The translations under genes were made by a program, and so were the position numbers. Below, in pieces: positions 30,447-32,000 of a DNA stretch of 32,000 nt. The notes under the pieces were generated by a model. It saw only the letters and a list, made by a program, of their open reading frames with translations. It was not told the DNA's origin and ran no database searches. Numbering within the stretch: the stretch's first letter is position 1; each line of letters begins with the position of its first letter. Source of the DNA: Syntrophaceae bacterium UBA5744 (GTDB lineage: Bacteria > Desulfobacterota > Syntrophia > Syntrophales > UBA2192); assembly GCA_002419215.1 (NCBI GenBank), contig DIFQ01000098.1, positions 261 through 32,260 of the forward strand. The letters run 5' to 3'.

Positions 30447-30467
30447 GGCTGAACGGTACAGAAAACA

Positions 30468-31091
30468 TTACTTGTTCAAATCGGTGCCTCTTGGAAACAC
30501 GAGTAAATCCGCGGTGCGGGATCGCGCAGCCTGTCCTTCATCACTTTCGGGAGCCGTGAGAAGGTTGTCATTCCTGAGCCGGAGCCGGTTCTTTTCGACC
30601 TGGTCGACACCCACGGCGCTGATTGCCAACTGTCCTGTGTCGAGACGTTCCACCCAGCCCTTGGCCTTCAGATACCATACGTGGAACTCCACCAGCTCGA
30701 ACGGTTTGCCGAGGAGGCGGGCCATATCGTAATCGCTCAATCCCGGGTGCCTCGTGTCGCGTCGACGCTGGACATACAAAAGCGAAAGCAGGCTCTCGCG
30801 GGTTTCCCGGTCGTCGCCGAAAGCGGTTCCGCTGCTTGCCTCGGACGCGAGCTGCCATTTGCTGTTCCAGTACTCCTGGTACGTGGCGTCGTAACCGGCA
30901 CGGGTTTCAGGATTGGAGAGCGTCCGGTGGGCCTCGACAACCAGGCGGAACCGCTCAGGGTCTGCGGATTCCTTGTTGTCGGGGTGCAGCTTCTTGGCGA
31001 GATGCCGGAAAACACGCTCAATCGTGTCGGTGTCGGCGTTCGAACTCAGTTGAAGCAATTCGTAGTAATCGACAAAGCCATTTTCACTCAC
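30468..31091 (-). CDS. J-domain protein with C-terminal winged-helix-like region
   Basis: A 207-residue DnaJ-related protein. The N-terminal J domain (about 7-75) has YYELLQLSSNADTDTIERVF and the essential HPD at 36-38 (KLHPDN), so it should stimulate an Hsp70. There is no G/F region, zinc domain or client-binding domain. Residues ~105-180 (LLSLLYVQRRRD, LSDYDMARLLGKPFELVEFH, VWYLKAKGWVERLDTGQLAI) look like a winged helix, suggesting a targeting or DNA-binding part. I chose GTG 31091 because AAAGGGG lies seven bases upstream; a frame from 31118 would add nine residues. A good sigma-54 promoter lies upstream. Confidence 0.87.
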   Translation of the reverse strand: MSENGFVDYYELLQLSSNADTDTIERVFRHLAKKLHPDNKESADPERFRLVVEAHRTLSNPETRAGYDATYQEYWNSKWQLASEASSGTAFGDDRETRESLLSLLYVQRRRDTRHPGLSDYDMARLLGKPFELVEFHVWYLKAKGWVERLDTGQLAISAVGVDQVEKNRLRLRNDNLLTAPESDEGQAARSRTADLLVFPRGTDLNK

Positions 31092-31164
31092 GAGATACCC
31101 CTTTCGGATCGCCAACACCGTTTATCCGGGTAGTTGCCTCAAGAAATTTATCTCAATCATCCCC

Positions 31165-31180
31165 TGCAATGCCCGTGCCT
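31165..31180 (-). promoter_or_regulatory. Sigma-54 promoter of the J-domain gene
   Basis: On the minus strand AGGCACGGGCATTGCA has GGCACG and TTGCA with exactly 12 bases between GG and GC, matching the consensus at every strongly conserved position. Predicted start near 31153, about 60 bases before GTG 31091. The rest of 31181-31390 holds no gene I can support. Confidence 0.7.
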
Positions 31181-31390
31181 TCCGTTGAAAAGCAAAATGG
31201 ATGATCATGATCAGAATCTATAAGGATTTAATCGGTCTTTCCCCTTCGTACTTTAGTTGCTTCGGCTTCATTATTCATTTATCCAGTCGAGCACGGGAAG
31301 AACCGTTGATCGCCCGCATTCAAATGTCTTGGAAGTTTGCAGATCATCGGCGATCCTGCCGAACCTCAAAGGCAAAGAGGCAAGCATGAC

Positions 31391-31436
31391 AAAAGGTCAA
31401 TGACATCAGATTGTCCTCTGATTTCATTGACCTTTT
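31391..31436. terminator. Strong bidirectional intrinsic terminator
   Basis: AAAAGGTCAATGACATCAGA (31391-31410) pairs with TCTGATTTCATTGACCTTTT (31417-31436), a 20-bp stem with one mismatch and a 6-base loop, with A-run and T-run at the two ends. On the minus strand it follows the stop of the repeat gene at 31475 by about 40 bases and supports that reading frame. Confidence 0.85.
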
Positions 31437-31474
31437 CTCTGGATAGCTTCCGTTACCTCTCCCGCACCCGGCTT

Positions 31475-32000
31475 TCATTTGCTGTAAAGGCCGGGACTGA
31501 TCTGCGAGTATCGACGGAATCGAACGATCCTGCATTTTGTTTCATGTCTGAAAATATTATGATCGTAGCGGCAGGGCTCGGGTATCCATGAAGAAATATT
31601 AGAGCTGTCGCATTTTCGGTCCTCGTTCATGGTTTCGTGAATACATCGACCAGATTGATTTTCAAAGATGTATGATTTGGTTGCTGCTTCTTTTTCCTGC
31701 TTATTAAAATCACAACTTACATCTAAAGACACGGGTTGCCCCGCCGACGGAATGGCTCTGTCGATGAGGCCGGTCGGGGCGTCGAGTGTGAATGACCGGG
31801 CGACCGGCTTCTCGCGCTTGTGATCCGGATCGATCGCGGCTGAGACCGACACGGGTTGCCCTGCCGCCGCAATGGATTTGTCGATGACGCCGGTCGGGGC
31901 GTCGAGCGTGAACGACCGAAGGGCCGGCTTTTCGCGCCGGGCATCCGGATCGATCGCGGCCGCGACCGACACGGGTTGGTCAACCGATGGAAAGGACCCG
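31475..32000 (-). CDS. Protein with 40-residue tandem repeats (5' end outside window)
   Basis: The minus-strand frame is open to the window edge, so the start lies beyond 32000. The visible part has two full 40-residue repeats and the start of a third: VSVAAAIDPDARREKPALRS then FTLDAPTGVIDKSIAAAGQP; next copy VSVSAAIDPDHKREKPVARS then FTLDAPTGLIDRAIPSAGQP. Changes between copies are mostly conservative in this frame (R/K, V/L, S/A), which favours it over the other minus frame that is also open. The last ~80 residues are unrelated, with several cysteines. I do not recognise the family. A terminator follows the stop. Confidence 0.6.
   Translation of the reverse strand, partial: GSFPSVDQPVSVAAAIDPDARREKPALRSFTLDAPTGVIDKSIAAAGQPVSVSAAIDPDHKREKPVARSFTLDAPTGLIDRAIPSAGQPVSLDVSCDFNKQEKEAATKSYIFENQSGRCIHETMNEDRKCDSSNISSWIPEPCRYDHNIFRHETKCRIVRFRRYSQISPGLYSK
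31728..32000. repeat. 120-bp tandem repeat
   Basis: GACACGGGTTG starts at 31728, 31848 and 31968, exactly 120 bases apart, with high similarity between the first two units throughout. The array continues past the window end. The period is a multiple of three and fits a 40-residue protein repeat. Confidence 0.9.

Noticed and set aside
31728..32000. CRISPR array
   Set aside because: The 120-bp units are similar along their whole length with no repeat/spacer division, and they are coding in one frame.

Overview
The window most resembles a chromosomal segment of a Desulfobacterota (former Deltaproteobacteria) genome, perhaps Syntrophia- or Geobacter-like. This is inferred from gene content only: many sigma-54 (-24/-12) promoters, an NtrC-type activator, TPR lipoproteins next to a Tad locus, and many short GC-rich intergenic hairpin repeats. 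No rRNA, tRNA, CRISPR array, transposase or phage gene was seen.

Layout. 1-1189: two overlapping minus-strand genes, a small helix-turn-helix protein and a receiver-domain protein. 1475-4418: a membrane-fused spermidine-synthase-like protein and an isoprenylcysteine-methyltransferase-like membrane protein. 4419-5485: a long intergenic region ending in an excellent sigma-54 promoter (5260-5275) and a 200-nt leader. 5486-20327: a Tad/Flp (tight adherence) pilus locus in this order: two Flp prepilins (both under 60 residues), prepilin peptidase CpaA/TadV, CpaB/RcpC, secretin CpaC/RcpA, a small lipoprotein, TadE, TadG, CpaE/TadZ, motor ATPase CpaF/TadA, TadB, TadC, a TPR lipoprotein with a LytR_C domain, a second TPR lipoprotein, a 52-residue membrane protein and a membrane-anchored TPR protein. 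20328-22373: repeat-rich, with an orphan sigma-54 promoter, a 258-residue protein of unknown function and a 49-residue protein. 22716-25957: a second complete CpaF behind its own sigma-54 promoter, a stand-alone C-terminal GGDEF-like fragment and an NtrC-family sigma-54 activator with an intact GAFTGA loop. 26378-31091: small proteins, a TPR protein, a hybrid histidine kinase whose ATP-binding boxes are destroyed, a CsgD-like LuxR regulator and a J-domain protein. Most of the last group sit behind candidate sigma-54 promoters. 31475-32000: the 3' end of a gene encoding exact-length 40-residue repeats, closed by a strong terminator and cut by the window edge.

Working model (inference). Pilins are made from a sigma-54 promoter, processed by CpaA, assembled by CpaF/TadB/TadC and exported through CpaC, with TPR lipoproteins helping secretin assembly. 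The NtrC protein, the pseudo-kinase, the LuxR protein and the second CpaF form a regulatory and accessory island that may tie pilus production or motor choice to a signal. Four sigma-54 sites fit the consensus strictly (5260, 20781, 22642, 28002), one on the minus strand is nearly perfect (31165), and three are weaker (1391, 26300, 27624).

Intergenic DNA carries several repeat families: a hairpin with covarying arms, composite elements of about 150 bp found in both orientations, and a 111-bp foldback element.
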